From Planctomycetota bacterium (GTDB lineage Bacteria > Planctomycetota > UBA1135 > UBA2386), in the NCBI GenBank assembly GCA_016872675.1, contig VGZG01000031.1:1-38675 (forward strand): a stretch of 38,675 bases of DNA. Direction: 5' to 3'. The notes beneath the pieces were generated by a model. That model made no database searches. It saw nothing but the letters and a program-made list of their open reading frames with translations, and was not told the origin of the DNA. Below, in pieces: positions 1 to 9,200 of this stretch. The translations under genes were made by a program, and so were the position numbers. Each line of letters starts with the position of its first letter. The stretch's first letter is position 1.

Positions 1-65
1 CGCGACCGCGAGGCGCCGGCCATCCCGTCGGCGGCGCGGACCTGGCGCAGTTGCCGACGGGAGCG

Positions 66-98
66 CGCTGCGAGCGCCCGCCGAGGGCGCCCGCAGCG
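66..98 (-). terminator. Hairpin just after the subtilase stop codon
   Basis: A 14-bp stem with one mismatch (arms 66-79 and 85-98, loop of 5) begins 5 bases beyond the stop codon of the minus-strand subtilase. No T-tract follows on the minus strand, so it is a terminator-like hairpin rather than a textbook intrinsic terminator. The position directly behind a stop codon is the main argument. Nothing else is recognisable in bases 1-103. Confidence 0.45.
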
Positions 99-103
99 GC
101 GGG

Positions 104-2461
104 TCAGTTGCCCATCGTCATCTTCAGGCCGGCGGACGCGGCCCAGCGCTCGCCGGACGCGACCGGGTCGTTGGGCATCCAGAACTGCCAGTACGTGCTG
201 ACGCCGTTGAACACCGACGAGTTCGGGATCGTCACCGGGAAGCTCCACTGCCCGATCGTCGCGCCCGTGGTGACGATGTTGAGGATCAACGGGTTGGCCA
301 GCACCGTGCCGCCGTCGAACGGCAGCGACGTCGGCGCGTCGCCATAGACGACGATGCCAAAGGCATTGGACAGGGTGAGCGCGCCGCTCAGCGTCCAGGT
401 CGACGGGATGACCGGCAGGTTGCCGGTGATCGACGGCACGCCGAGCGTGCCCGGCTTGCCGGCGCCGTAGTTGGCGACGCTGGCGAAGCCGAAGCCGCCG
501 CCGAGGTCGCCCGAGGCGCACAGCGCGTAGCCGCACGGGCCCTGCGGCACCGATGTGCCGACGACGCGGATCGTCCACGTGCCGACGACCGGCGACGCCA
601 GCGTCACGCGTTCGACGTTGTTGATCGCGTCGGCCGTTCCGCCCGTGGTCGAGAAGCCGCCCGAGAAGGCGTTGCCGAGGTAGATCGTGCCGTTGGGCGC
701 CGTGACCTCGAGGTTGAGGTTGTTGACCGCCGCGGCCGCCGCGTTGACCGCGCCGGCGAAGTCGGTGAACGCCATGGTGATCTCCAGCGGGCGCGCCGAC
801 GACAGCACGGCGATCGAGAACGTGCGCTGGCCGCCGGTGGCGAGGCCGTTGGCGCGACGCACGTCGGCGACCCACATGCGGCCGAGGTCGCCGCTGAAGT
901 GCAGCGTCTCGTCGAGCACGATGCGGCCCCAGCCCTCCGTGGTGTTCGGCACCGTCGCGGCGACGCCGGTCATGTCCTGGCAGGTGTTGACCAGCACGGC
1001 CTTGACCAGCGCGCCGGTCGGGCTGAACGAGTCGGCCGCGTTGGCCGCGCCCGACGGGTAGAAGCCCTGCGCGAAGTACTGGCGGATCAGCGCCGACGCG
1101 GCGGTAGCCGCCGGGCAGGCCATGCTGGTGCCGGTCAGCGACGTCGTGCCGCAGGCCGCGGTCGACGCCGCGATGATCGACGTGCCCGGCGCAAACAGGT
1201 CGGGCTTGCGCCGGCCGTCCGACGTCGGGCCGACGCCGCCGCCGCCCTTGCTCATGTAGCTGGCGCCGTTCAGCGCGTTGCCGACAGCGACGAGGTTCTT
1301 GGCGTTCTCCGGGTTCTTCAGTGTCGACAGGTTGGTCTCGGCGAAGAGCACGAGGTTGTCCTCGTACGTCCACGAGAACGCGTCGATGGCGTTGCAGTGC
1401 GCGTCGTAGGCGGTGGTGCCGTCGTTGCCCCACGAGTTGGTGTGCACGCGCGCGCCGGCGTTGCGGTGCGCGACGGCGAGCGAGTTCCACGACGACGCCG
1501 AGTAGTTGTTGCTGTGCGCGATCTTCGCCGCGTAGGCGAGGCCGCGGGCCGTCGTCGTGCCGTTGACCGGGAACGGATCGCCCGCCGACGTGCTCGCCGT
1601 GTGCGTGCCGTGCGTGTTGGCGCTGCCGGTGCCCGACGTGTAGACGATCTTGCGGTGGTTCGGACCGACCGGGTTGGCCGGATCGGAGAAGTGGCACGAC
1701 GACGTCGCGATGGCGCCGTCCATGTGGCCGATGATCTGGCCCTCGCCGCGCAGGCCGGCGGTCCAGATGCGGCGGTTGCCGCTCGTCGCGGTCTGCACCG
1801 CCCACGTCATCGTGTCGTTGCGGTCGGTGACGAGGCCCTCGGCCTCGACCCACTGCACGTCGCGGCAGCGCGCCAGCGCCTTGCACAGTTCCGGCGTCGC
1901 CGGGACCAGCATCAGCCAGCGGTCGATCTGCTCGTGCTCCTCGGCGACCGTGCCGCCGGCGGCGGCGATCTGCGCGCGCAGCGTGGCGCGATCGACGCCG
2001 AGGAAGCCGAGCACGGCGACGCGCGCCGGCGTCGGGCCTGACAGCAGCAGCGGGTCGACGCGATAGGCCGCGTGCAGCGGCGACGACCAGATCGCCACGC
2101 CGTCGCGGACGCAGCCGGCGACCTGCGCCGCCGTGCCGCGCACGATCCACGCGCGGTTGGGGATGTAGTCGAGCAGTTCGAGGCCGCGGTCGCGCAGCGC
2201 CTGCTTGTTGCCCTCGTCGATCGTCGCGCCGATCTGGACGAGGAAGTGGTCGACGTCGGCGGCTTCGCTGCGCAGGTCGGCCGGGAGCGTCGGCTCGCCG
2301 GCGCGGGTGTCGAACGTCGTGTGCTTGAGTTGCAGCAGGCGCGACGCGGCGACGAGGGCGTTGGCCTCGTCGTGGCCCAGCGGAGCCTGGGAGGGGACCG
2401 CTTGCTGCGCGGTGAGCAGCGCGGCGGTCGCGAGAAGGGCGGGGACGGCGTGGTGGCGCAT
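104..2461 (-). CDS. Secreted subtilisin-like serine protease (S8 family)
   Basis: A secreted peptidase of 785 residues. The start chosen at 2461 gives a clear signal peptide (MRHHAVPALLATAALLTAQ); the frame stays open 195 bases further upstream without homology. Residues about 70-140 look like an I9-type propeptide. The catalytic triad reads Asp248 (HMDGA), His284 (NTHGTH) and Ser446 (GTSMA), with Asn377 (ETN) at the oxyanion position. After the protease domain a P/PPC-like beta domain (about 525-660, ending NLNLEVTAPNGTIYLGN) resembles that of KP-43-type subtilases. The last ~120 residues are a beta-rich tail ending TMGN that recurs in other secreted proteins of this window. It is separated from the upstream oxidoreductase gene by 219 bases containing strong inverted repeats. 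No Shine-Dalgarno sequence is visible. The substrate is unknown; degradation of extracellular protein is inferred. Confidence 0.93.
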   Translation of the reverse strand: MRHHAVPALLATAALLTAQQAVPSQAPLGHDEANALVAASRLLQLKHTTFDTRAGEPTLPADLRSEAADVDHFLVQIGATIDEGNKQALRDRGLELLDYIPNRAWIVRGTAAQVAGCVRDGVAIWSSPLHAAYRVDPLLLSGPTPARVAVLGFLGVDRATLRAQIAAAGGTVAEEHEQIDRWLMLVPATPELCKALARCRDVQWVEAEGLVTDRNDTMTWAVQTATSGNRRIWTAGLRGEGQIIGHMDGAIATSSCHFSDPANPVGPNHRKIVYTSGTGSANTHGTHTASTSAGDPFPVNGTTTARGLAYAAKIAHSNNYSASSWNSLAVAHRNAGARVHTNSWGNDGTTAYDAHCNAIDAFSWTYEDNLVLFAETNLSTLKNPENAKNLVAVGNALNGASYMSKGGGGVGPTSDGRRKPDLFAPGTSIIAASTAACGTTSLTGTSMACPAATAASALIRQYFAQGFYPSGAANAADSFSPTGALVKAVLVNTCQDMTGVAATVPNTTEGWGRIVLDETLHFSGDLGRMWVADVRRANGLATGGQRTFSIAVLSSARPLEITMAFTDFAGAVNAAAAAVNNLNLEVTAPNGTIYLGNAFSGGFSTTGGTADAINNVERVTLASPVVGTWTIRVVGTSVPQGPCGYALCASGDLGGGFGFASVANYGAGKPGTLGVPSITGNLPVIPSTWTLSGALTLSNAFGIVVYGDAPTSLPFDGGTVLANPLILNIVTTGATIGQWSFPVTIPNSSVFNGVSTYWQFWMPNDPVASGERWAASAGLKMTMGN

Positions 2462-2533
2462 GGGATGGTGGGGTGGTAGGTCGGGGCAGAGTACCTCGCC
2501 AATGCCGCTGCGGCAGGCCCGCACCGGTCGCCG

Positions 2534-2612
2534 ATGCCGAGGCGCCGGAACGACCGCGACCGGACCGGAGGTCGGCGCCTCGCAGCATGGGGACCAACCG
2601 GTTTCCCATGCT
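2534..2612 (-). promoter_or_regulatory. Two overlapping, mutually exclusive hairpins
   Basis: One stem pairs 2534-2547 with 2573-2588 (10 perfect GC-rich base pairs plus four more after a two-base bulge). A second pairs 2584-2591 with 2605-2612 (8 perfect pairs, extendable). Both need bases 2584-2588, so only one can form fully. In minus-strand RNA the second hairpin emerges first, 69 bases after the oxidoreductase stop codon and 123 bases before the subtilase start. This could be a terminator region or a leader of the subtilase gene. No T-tract is visible and function is inference. Confidence 0.35.
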
Positions 2613-2680
2613 CCGCGCGGCCGCAGAGGCGGCCACGACGGGCCTTCTGTGGGCACGTGGGCCGACGTCTTCCCGCGGTC

Positions 2681-3967
2681 TCAGCCCTTCCGCTTCTGGT
2701 TCTGCCCCGGCATCGGCACCGGATCGACCGGCAGCGGCCCCAACTCGTAGCTGTCGGGCCCCCACTTCTCGTCGCTGGCCATCGCCTGCTCCCAGGTGAC
2801 CTCCTGGCCGGAGTAGGTCGCCATGCGGCCCATGATCGCGGTGAGCGTGCTCTCGGCGACCATGCGCGCCTCCGAGAAGGGCTTGCCGGCGCGGATCGCG
2901 GCGAACAGGTCGTCGTGCTCGCTCTGGTACGGATCGTTGTTCGGGCCCTGGTGCTGCCATGGCTTGTCGCCGGTGATGCGCCAGCCGTTGCCCATGTGGG
3001 CCTCGCCGTTCGTGCCGTAGACGTGCTCGCTGACGTCGTTGGCGCAGCCGTCGATCTGGCGGCACTCCGAGAAGCACCACGCGCCGTTGGCGTACTGATA
3101 CTGGATGGCGTGGTGGTCGAAGATGTGGCCGAACTTGGGGTCGGTGCGGACCTGCCGGCCGCCCATGCCGCGGCAGCGCGTCGGATGCGCCTGCATCGCC
3201 CAGTTGACGACGTCGAGGTTGTGCACGTGCTGCTCGACGAGGTGGTCGCCGGACAGCCACGTGAAGTACAGCCAGTTGCGCAGCTGCCACTCCATGTCGC
3301 TCATCTCCGGCTGGCGCGCGACATGCCACAGGCTGCCCTGGTTCCAGCTGCAGCGCGCGAACAGCAGGCGACCGAGGTCGCCGCCGTGGATGCGATTCAT
3401 GATCTCCAGGTAGCCGTTCTGGTGGTGCCGCTGCAGCCCGCTGCACACCTTGAGGCCTAGCTTGTCGGCGGCTTCGGCGGCGGCGAGCACGCGGCGCACA
3501 CCCGGTGCGTCGACGGCGACCGGCTTCTCGAAGAACACGTGCTTCTTCGCCTTCACCGCCGCCTCGAAGTGCGCCGGCCGGAAGTGCGGCGGCGTCGCCA
3601 CCAGCACGACGTCGCAGTTGCTCGCCATCACGCCGAGGTACGCGTCGGGGCCGACGAAGCGGCGCTCCTTCGGCACGTCGACCTTCTGCTTGAAGGCCTC
3701 GTTCTCGCCGAGGCTGTCGAGGCAACCCTCCAGCCGCTCGCCGAACATGTCGGCGACGGCGACGACGCGCGTCAGGCCCTTGGTCGAGAGCGCCTGGCTG
3801 ATCGCGCCGCTGCCGCGGCCGCCGCAGCCGACGAGGCCGATGCGGACCTCGTCGTTGCCTTGGCCTTGCGCCAGCGGGTCGCGGCCGGCGGCGAGCGAGC
3901 GAGAGAGGCTCTGGGCGGTCGCCGCGGCGGCGGCCGCGTAGAGGAACGAGCGGCGGGACGTGGTCAT
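2681..3967 (-). CDS. Gfo/Idh/MocA family oxidoreductase, Tat-exported
   Basis: A 428-residue NAD(P)-dependent oxidoreductase. The N-terminus (TTSRRSFLYAAAAA) is a twin-arginine signal, so the folded protein is probably exported. The Rossmann fold shows GLVGCGGRGSG at 45-54 and the family's EKPV motif at 147-150; the C-terminal half contains GDHLVEQHVHNLDVVNW, typical of the exported bacterial group of this family. Such proteins usually act on sugars or sugar derivatives, but the substrate cannot be read from the sequence. It follows the SUMF1-type gene on the same strand after 56 bases, which suggests cotranscription. No convincing Shine-Dalgarno lies before the ATG, but the Tat motif fixes the start. 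Confidence 0.93.
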   Translation of the reverse strand: MTTSRRSFLYAAAAAATAQSLSRSLAAGRDPLAQGQGNDEVRIGLVGCGGRGSGAISQALSTKGLTRVVAVADMFGERLEGCLDSLGENEAFKQKVDVPKERRFVGPDAYLGVMASNCDVVLVATPPHFRPAHFEAAVKAKKHVFFEKPVAVDAPGVRRVLAAAEAADKLGLKVCSGLQRHHQNGYLEIMNRIHGGDLGRLLFARCSWNQGSLWHVARQPEMSDMEWQLRNWLYFTWLSGDHLVEQHVHNLDVVNWAMQAHPTRCRGMGGRQVRTDPKFGHIFDHHAIQYQYANGAWCFSECRQIDGCANDVSEHVYGTNGEAHMGNGWRITGDKPWQHQGPNNDPYQSEHDDLFAAIRAGKPFSEARMVAESTLTAIMGRMATYSGQEVTWEQAMASDEKWGPDSYELGPLPVDPVPMPGQNQKRKG

Positions 3968-4023
3968 GGGATTGGGTGCAGACGTGGGCGAGAGTTCGGA
4001 TCAGGCATGGCGCCGGGTGACGT

Positions 4024-5043
4024 TCACAGATTCTCGAAGCGTGCGCGTTCCTCGGCGCTCGGCTCGCGCCGCGGGCGCACGACGCGGAAGCCGATGTTCT
4101 GCGCCTCGGTCAGGTACCACCAGCTCTTCGGCACCTGCGGGTCGCGCTGGTTCCACGACGTCTCGCTGTAGAGGCGCGCGGCCGAGCGCGACAGCGCCGC
4201 CGGGTCGCGCCAGCTGCCACCGCGCGCGACGTGCGGGAAGCGCGCCGGCCGGCCCTTGGCGTCGAGCTTGGGCGGGAAGAACGGACTGCTGCGCGGCGCC
4301 GCGCCGTTGGCCGCGGCGTAGGCGTCGGCGAGGTAGGTGTCGGCCACCCATTCGGCGACGTTGCCGTGCATGTCGTAGAGCCCCCACGGATTCGGCTGCT
4401 TGCCGCCCACCTTCTGGTAGGCCGGCACCGGCGGCGCGCCCTGCTCCAGCACGCGCGCGCTGTTGCCGGCGTGCCAGCCGTGCCCGTCGAGCGCCTTCTC
4501 GTCGTCGCCGCACGACCACGCCGTCGCAGCGCCGGCGCGGCAGGCGTACTCCCACTCGGCCTCGGTCGGCAGGCGGTAGAAGCGGCCGGTCTTCTGGCTG
4601 AGCCAGACGCAATACTGGCGCGCGGCGACGTGCGACATGCAGATCGCGGGGTAGCCCTCGCGGCCCATGTTGAACGTCATGTCCTGGTAGGGCGGCGTCG
4701 GGCGCGCCACGCCATCGGGCTTCTTCTCCATCGGCCGCGACGTGTCGGTGTTCCACAGGTCGTACTCGGCCCAGGTCACCTCGTGCACGCCCATCCAGAA
4801 CGGCGCCACCTCGACCGCGACCTGCGGGCCTTCGTCGTCCTTGCGGTCCTTCTCGCCCGCCGGGCTGCCCATCAGGAACGTGCCGCCCGCGATCGGCGCG
4901 AGGTCGAAGCCGACGCCGCTGTCGCCGATCGCTTGGCGATAGGCGGCGAAGTCGGCCGTCGCCGCTTCCTGGGCGCTGGCACCGGCGAGCAGGGCGAACG
5001 GAACGAACGCGACAGGGAACGGATGCGGCAGCAGAAACGACAC
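4024..5043 (-). CDS. SUMF1/FGE-sulfatase-modifying-factor domain protein, secreted
   Basis: A 339-residue protein with the formylglycine-generating-enzyme fold. Visible family signatures are GGTFLMGSP (53-61), FWMGVHEVTWAEY, YRLPTEAEWEYACR, GLYDMHGNVAEWVADTY and ARGGSWRD, ending NIGFRVVRP. I chose a GTG start at 5043 because it places a signal peptide (SFLLPHPFPVAFVPFALLAGASAQ) at the N-terminus; the frame is open to 5256, but that extension runs over the divergent promoter region and into the neighbour. The active-site cysteine pair of true FGE is not apparent, and no sulfatase gene lies nearby, so it is more likely one of the many non-FGE SUMF1 proteins of planctomycetes (ligand binding or other oxidation). 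It probably forms a transcription unit with the Gfo/Idh/MocA gene. Confidence 0.9.
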   Translation of the reverse strand: MSFLLPHPFPVAFVPFALLAGASAQEAATADFAAYRQAIGDSGVGFDLAPIAGGTFLMGSPAGEKDRKDDEGPQVAVEVAPFWMGVHEVTWAEYDLWNTDTSRPMEKKPDGVARPTPPYQDMTFNMGREGYPAICMSHVAARQYCVWLSQKTGRFYRLPTEAEWEYACRAGAATAWSCGDDEKALDGHGWHAGNSARVLEQGAPPVPAYQKVGGKQPNPWGLYDMHGNVAEWVADTYLADAYAAANGAAPRSSPFFPPKLDAKGRPARFPHVARGGSWRDPAALSRSAARLYSETSWNQRDPQVPKSWWYLTEAQNIGFRVVRPRREPSAEERARFENL

Positions 5044-5203
5044 GAACGGGAGTGTAGCAACGCCTGCCGCCGACGCGATCCCGTGACGAACACGGTGCGC
5101 CGTGCCGGCCGCACGCGGCACGATCGCACGACGGGGGAGATGGACCGACTCGCGCGGAGATTCTACGCTTACTCGGCCCCGCAGCCCTACTCGCATCACG
5201 GCT

Positions 5204-8176
5204 ATGCTCGCACGCACCACCTTCGCCACAGCGCCGATCGCCGCGTTCGCCGTCATCGCGCCCGCCAGCGCGCAGGATCCCGCCGCCGCGCACCCCCGCT
5301 ACGTCGATGCCAGCGCGGTCGCGAACGCCGCGCCGACGGCCGCCGTCGCCGCCGCGTGGGACGAGTTCACGCGCGCACACGGCACGGCCTGGATCGCACA
5401 GTGGCACGCGCCGACCGGCACGCCGCGCGCGATCTTCGGCCACGGCTACGAGTTGGCGGATTGGCGCGGCGCGAGCGAAGCCGAGGCGCGCCGGCACGCG
5501 CACGCCGAACTGCAGCAGCACGCGGACCTGCTCGGGCTCGGCGCGAGCGACTTCGCCGAGACGATCGGCGCGCGCATGGGGCGCACGTGGACCTTCACCT
5601 TCCGCCAGTCGTTTCGCGGCCTCGAGGTCGTCGGCGGCCGCGCCGACGTGCGCATCCACATGGTCGGGCGGCTCGTGCACCTCGGCAGCACGGCGTGGCC
5701 GGTGCCGGCGGACTTCGACGTCACGCCGAAGATCGGCGAGGAGGTCGCGACGGCGCAGGCGTGGCTGTTCCTCGGGCGCGAACCCGTGGCCGGCCCGCAG
5801 CCGGGCAAGGCGCGCGCGCCGCGCCTCGTGGTCTGGGGCGACGACGCGGCGACCGCGCCGGGCGACGTCCGGCTCGCCTGGGAGGTGCCGGTCAGCGCCG
5901 TCGCTGCCGACGGCACGGGTCCGGTCGGCCGCGTCTACGTCGACGCCCGTACTGGCCAGGGCCTGAGCTTCCGCAACGACAAGCACGAATGCGGCCTCCC
6001 CGGCTGCGCCGTCGACGGCGGCGCCGAGCTCGCGCGCAGCGCGCCGCTGCCCGTGCCGACGACGGTCACCGTGCGCGGCTGGTCGCACACCAGCTTCTCG
6101 CCGGTGTCAACGCCGACCAACCCGCCGCTGCCCGGCGTCCGCGTCGTCGTGCCGGGCCACGGCGTGCAGACCACCGACCAGAACGGCCAGTTCACCATCG
6201 ACATCGCGGCGCCGCTGCAGGTGACCGCTCAACTCGACGGCCAGCACTGCAACCTCGTGTTCGGCGCCAACGCGCCGGTCGCAACGGGAACCATCCAGCC
6301 GGGCGTGGCGACGACGCTGCAGTTCGCCGCCGCCAACGCCGGCGAGCAACCGCTCGCGCACACGACGACGTACTACTGGACCGACCGCATCAACGCGTGG
6401 GCCCGCAGCATCCTCGGCAACTCGCCGCAACTTGCCGTCGCCGACGACGTGCAGCCGACCGTCAACCTGGCGAGCACCTGCAACGCGTACTACGTCGGCA
6501 ACTCGATCAACTTCTACGCCTCGGGCGGCGGCTGCAACAACACGTCGGCGGCCTCGGTCGTGGCGCACGAGTGGGGCCACGGCCTCGACGACCAGTACGG
6601 CGGCATCTCGCAGACCAACGGCCTCAGCGAAGGCTGGGGCGACATCTGCAGCATATACCTGCTCGACGACCCGCAGATCGGGCACGACTTCTTCAGCAAC
6701 GGCGGCGGCATCCGCAACGGCACCAACACGCGCCAGTATCCGAGCGGCTCGGGTCCGCACGCGCAGGGCGAGTCGTGGATGGGCTTCGCCTGGAAGTTCC
6801 GCGAGATCCTGCGCACGACCTTCGGCACGCCGCAGTCGATCACGTTGAGCAACAACATCGTGCTGGCCTCGATCGCGGCGAACGCGCAGAACCAGCCCGA
6901 CGCGGTGATCGCCGCCTTCCAGGCCGACGACAACGACGGTCTGCTCGCCAACGGCACGCCGCACTACGCCGAGCTGGTCGCCGCGTGCAACCTGCACAGC
7001 CTGCCGTATCCGCCGATCGTTCCGGGCTACGTCCAGAACGGCACCGTGCTCAGCTCGACGTTCGACCAGGGCCTGCCACGCCGCGTCGAGGTCGAGGCGG
7101 TGCCGGTGACCGGCTCGTTCGCGCAGGTGCGCGTGCACTGGACGACCGGCAACGGCGTCTGGCAGCAGCGCGCGATGATCCCGACGGGCGCTGCCAACCG
7201 CTACCAGGCGCTGCTGCCCGGTCAACTGGCGCCGGTCGTGACGCAGTACCACTTCGAGGCGCAGCACGCGTCGGGGCCGACGTTCCGCCTCCCGGTGAAC
7301 AGCGAGACCGGCTACCTGACGCAGAGCGAGATGCGCATCTGGCGCGAGAACTTCGAACAGGGTGGCGTCGGCTGGACGCATGGCGCGACCACGGGCGTCG
7401 ACGACTGGCAGATCGGCGCGCCGGCGGGCGGTGGCGGTTTCGGCTGGAGCGACCCGACGACGGCGGCGAGCGGCACGCAGTGCGCCGGCACCAACCTGTC
7501 GGCGAGCGGCGCGTACCCGCTGTCGACCGATTCGTGGCTGCGCAGCCCGCCGGTCGACTGCACCGGATACTCGTCGGTGCGCGTGCGCATCAAGCGCTGG
7601 CTCAGCTGTGCGGGCCCGAGCGACCGGCTGGAGCTGCGCATCGGCGGCGTGCTGACGTGGGCGACCGCCTACGCGCCGGTCAACGACGCCGGCTGGGTGA
7701 CCTTCGACACCATGGCGCCCAACGGCGGCAACAACCCGGCGCTGGTCGTCGAGTTCCGCCTGCTAAGCGACGCGAACATCGCGTACGGCGGCTGGCAGAT
7801 CGACGACGTCGAGGTCTACACGCTGACCGTGCCGGTCGCGCCGCCAGCGCGCCTGAGCCTGGCGCCGGAGCAGGCCGCGCAGGGCACGACGGTCACGCTC
7901 CAGGTGACGACGCCGGCGGCTGCGCCGTTCCTGCTGCTGCTCGGCGACGCGCCAGGGCCGACGCAGATTCCGTTCGCGGGCGTGCCGGCGCTGCGCGCGG
8001 GCGGCAACCTGATCCCGCTGTTCGGCGCGACGGACGCGCAAGGCGTGTTCTCGGCGACGTTTCCGTCGCCGATCGCGCCGGCTGCGGGATCGCCGTGGTG
8101 GAGCCAGGCGGTGACCCTCGACGCGCAGGGCGCGATCGTCGCCACCAACCCGTTCCTCAACCTATTCACGCAGTAG
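5204..8176 (+). CDS. Secreted zinc metallopeptidase with HEWGH motif (thermolysin/fungalysin-like)
   Basis: A 990-residue secreted peptidase. The ATG at 5204 gives a signal peptide (MLARTTFATAPIAAFAVIAPASAQ). Residues about 90-250 resemble an FTP-type propeptide (RGLEVVGGRADVRIHM). The zinc site reads HEWGH at 455-459 with third ligand Glu476 in LSEGWGD, as in gluzincins of the M4/M36 type. A short beta domain (about 285-345) interrupts propeptide and catalytic parts. After the peptidase domain comes a jelly-roll of the MAM or choice-of-anchor kind (about 705-855, NFEQGGVGW ... GGWQIDDVEVYTL), then a beta tail of about 110 residues like those of the other secreted proteins here. It is divergent from the SUMF1 gene (160 bases between starts) and lies 49 bases before hflK. 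Family placement between M4 and M36 is uncertain. Confidence 0.9.
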   Translation: MLARTTFATAPIAAFAVIAPASAQDPAAAHPRYVDASAVANAAPTAAVAAAWDEFTRAHGTAWIAQWHAPTGTPRAIFGHGYELADWRGASEAEARRHAHAELQQHADLLGLGASDFAETIGARMGRTWTFTFRQSFRGLEVVGGRADVRIHMVGRLVHLGSTAWPVPADFDVTPKIGEEVATAQAWLFLGREPVAGPQPGKARAPRLVVWGDDAATAPGDVRLAWEVPVSAVAADGTGPVGRVYVDARTGQGLSFRNDKHECGLPGCAVDGGAELARSAPLPVPTTVTVRGWSHTSFSPVSTPTNPPLPGVRVVVPGHGVQTTDQNGQFTIDIAAPLQVTAQLDGQHCNLVFGANAPVATGTIQPGVATTLQFAAANAGEQPLAHTTTYYWTDRINAWARSILGNSPQLAVADDVQPTVNLASTCNAYYVGNSINFYASGGGCNNTSAASVVAHEWGHGLDDQYGGISQTNGLSEGWGDICSIYLLDDPQIGHDFFSNGGGIRNGTNTRQYPSGSGPHAQGESWMGFAWKFREILRTTFGTPQSITLSNNIVLASIAANAQNQPDAVIAAFQADDNDGLLANGTPHYAELVAACNLHSLPYPPIVPGYVQNGTVLSSTFDQGLPRRVEVEAVPVTGSFAQVRVHWTTGNGVWQQRAMIPTGAANRYQALLPGQLAPVVTQYHFEAQHASGPTFRLPVNSETGYLTQSEMRIWRENFEQGGVGWTHGATTGVDDWQIGAPAGGGGFGWSDPTTAASGTQCAGTNLSASGAYPLSTDSWLRSPPVDCTGYSSVRVRIKRWLSCAGPSDRLELRIGGVLTWATAYAPVNDAGWVTFDTMAPNGGNNPALVVEFRLLSDANIAYGGWQIDDVEVYTLTVPVAPPARLSLAPEQAAQGTTVTLQVTTPAAAPFLLLLGDAPGPTQIPFAGVPALRAGGNLIPLFGATDAQGVFSATFPSPIAPAAGSPWWSQAVTLDAQGAIVATNPFLNLFTQ

Positions 8177-8225
8177 GCGCAGCCCGCATGGCAGGAGCGC
8201 GACGGCAGCGGCTACAACCGGCGCC

Positions 8226-9200
8226 ATGTCGCGTCCCCCATTCCAAACCGGCGGCCCGGACTGGTCCAAGCTCCGGCTGCTGAAGGTCCTCGTGCCGCTG
8301 GCGCTGCTGCTGGTCGGCCTGTTCACCACCTACTACACCGTCCCGTACGACTCGGTCGGCGTGGTGCAGCGCTTCGGCCGCTACTCGCACACCGCCGAGC
8401 CCGGACTGCACTTCAAGCTGCCGTTCGGCGTCGACGTGGTCACCACGCTCGCCGTCCGCCGCCAGCTCAAGCTCGAGTTCGGCACCTCGCCGGACCACGA
8501 CTCGACCAACCCCGACCAGGTCGGCGCCGAGCCGGAGAAGGAGCGCGCGATGGTCACCGGCGACCTCAATGCCGTGCTCGTCGAGTGGGTCGTGCAGTAC
8601 CACATCGCCGACCCGCGGCTGTGGCTGTTCCACGTGCACGAGCCCGGCCAGACGCTGCGCGACCTCGGCGAGGCGGTCCTGCGCGAGGTGGTCGGCGACC
8701 GCACGGTCGACGAGGTCATCACCGTCGGCCGCCAGGAGATCGAGGTGGCAGCCGTCGCGCGGCTCGGCGAGCTGGCGAAGTTCTACCAGCTCGGCATCGG
8801 CATCGACCAGGTGCAGCTCAAGAACGTCAATCCGCCCAAGCCGGTGCAGGCCTCGTTCAACGAGGTCAACAAGGCGCAGCAGGACCGCGAGAACATGATC
8901 AACGTCGCCAACGGCGAGTACAACAAGGCCGTGCCACGCGCCGAGGGCGAGGCCGAGCAGAAGCTCAGCGAGGCGGAGGGTTACCGGCAGAAGCGCGTCA
9001 ACGAGGCGCTCGGCGACGTCGCCGCCTTCAACGCGCAACTGGCGCAGTACAGCAAGGCGCCGCAGGTCACCCGCACGCGCCTCTACCTCGAGACGATGAA
9101 GGAGGTGCTGCCAGCGCTCGCCGACACCTGGATCGTCGACGCCTCGGTCACGCAGCTGCTGCCGATGCTGCAGGGCAAGGCCCAGGGAGGCGGCAAGTGA
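8226..9200 (+). CDS. hflK: HflK-type SPFH/band-7 membrane protein
   Basis: A 324-residue band-7 (SPFH) protein. One N-terminal membrane segment (about residues 19-38, VLVPLALLLVGLFTTYY) is followed by the SPFH domain beginning VPYDSVGVVQRFGRYSHTAEPGLHFKLP. A charged, probably coiled-coil stretch (about 215-270, rich in Ala, Glu and Lys) follows, with the typical NPPKPVQASFNEVNKAQQDRENMIN. In the known family HflK and HflC form a large membrane complex around the FtsH protease and modulate its proteolysis. The protein is shorter than enterobacterial HflK (about 420 residues) and lacks its glycine-rich cytoplasmic N-terminus. It is translationally coupled to hflC by a GTGA overlap. Confidence 0.92.
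   Translation: MSRPPFQTGGPDWSKLRLLKVLVPLALLLVGLFTTYYTVPYDSVGVVQRFGRYSHTAEPGLHFKLPFGVDVVTTLAVRRQLKLEFGTSPDHDSTNPDQVGAEPEKERAMVTGDLNAVLVEWVVQYHIADPRLWLFHVHEPGQTLRDLGEAVLREVVGDRTVDEVITVGRQEIEVAAVARLGELAKFYQLGIGIDQVQLKNVNPPKPVQASFNEVNKAQQDRENMINVANGEYNKAVPRAEGEAEQKLSEAEGYRQKRVNEALGDVAAFNAQLAQYSKAPQVTRTRLYLETMKEVLPALADTWIVDASVTQLLPMLQGKAQGGGK
9185..9190 (+). promoter_or_regulatory. Shine-Dalgarno for hflC
   Basis: GGGAGG lies six bases before the GTG at 9197, inside the end of hflK. It supports the GTG start that overlaps the hflK stop codon. Confidence 0.75.

Noticed and set aside
4024-5043. A true formylglycine-generating enzyme
   Set aside because: I see no active-site cysteine pair and no sulfatase gene in the window; the SUMF1 fold alone is not specific.
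4231-8283. A 1350-codon open frame on the plus strand
   Set aside because: It runs antisense to the SUMF1 gene and out of frame with the metallopeptidase. Its translation is Arg/Ala/Gly-rich without motifs, as expected for open frames in very GC-rich DNA.
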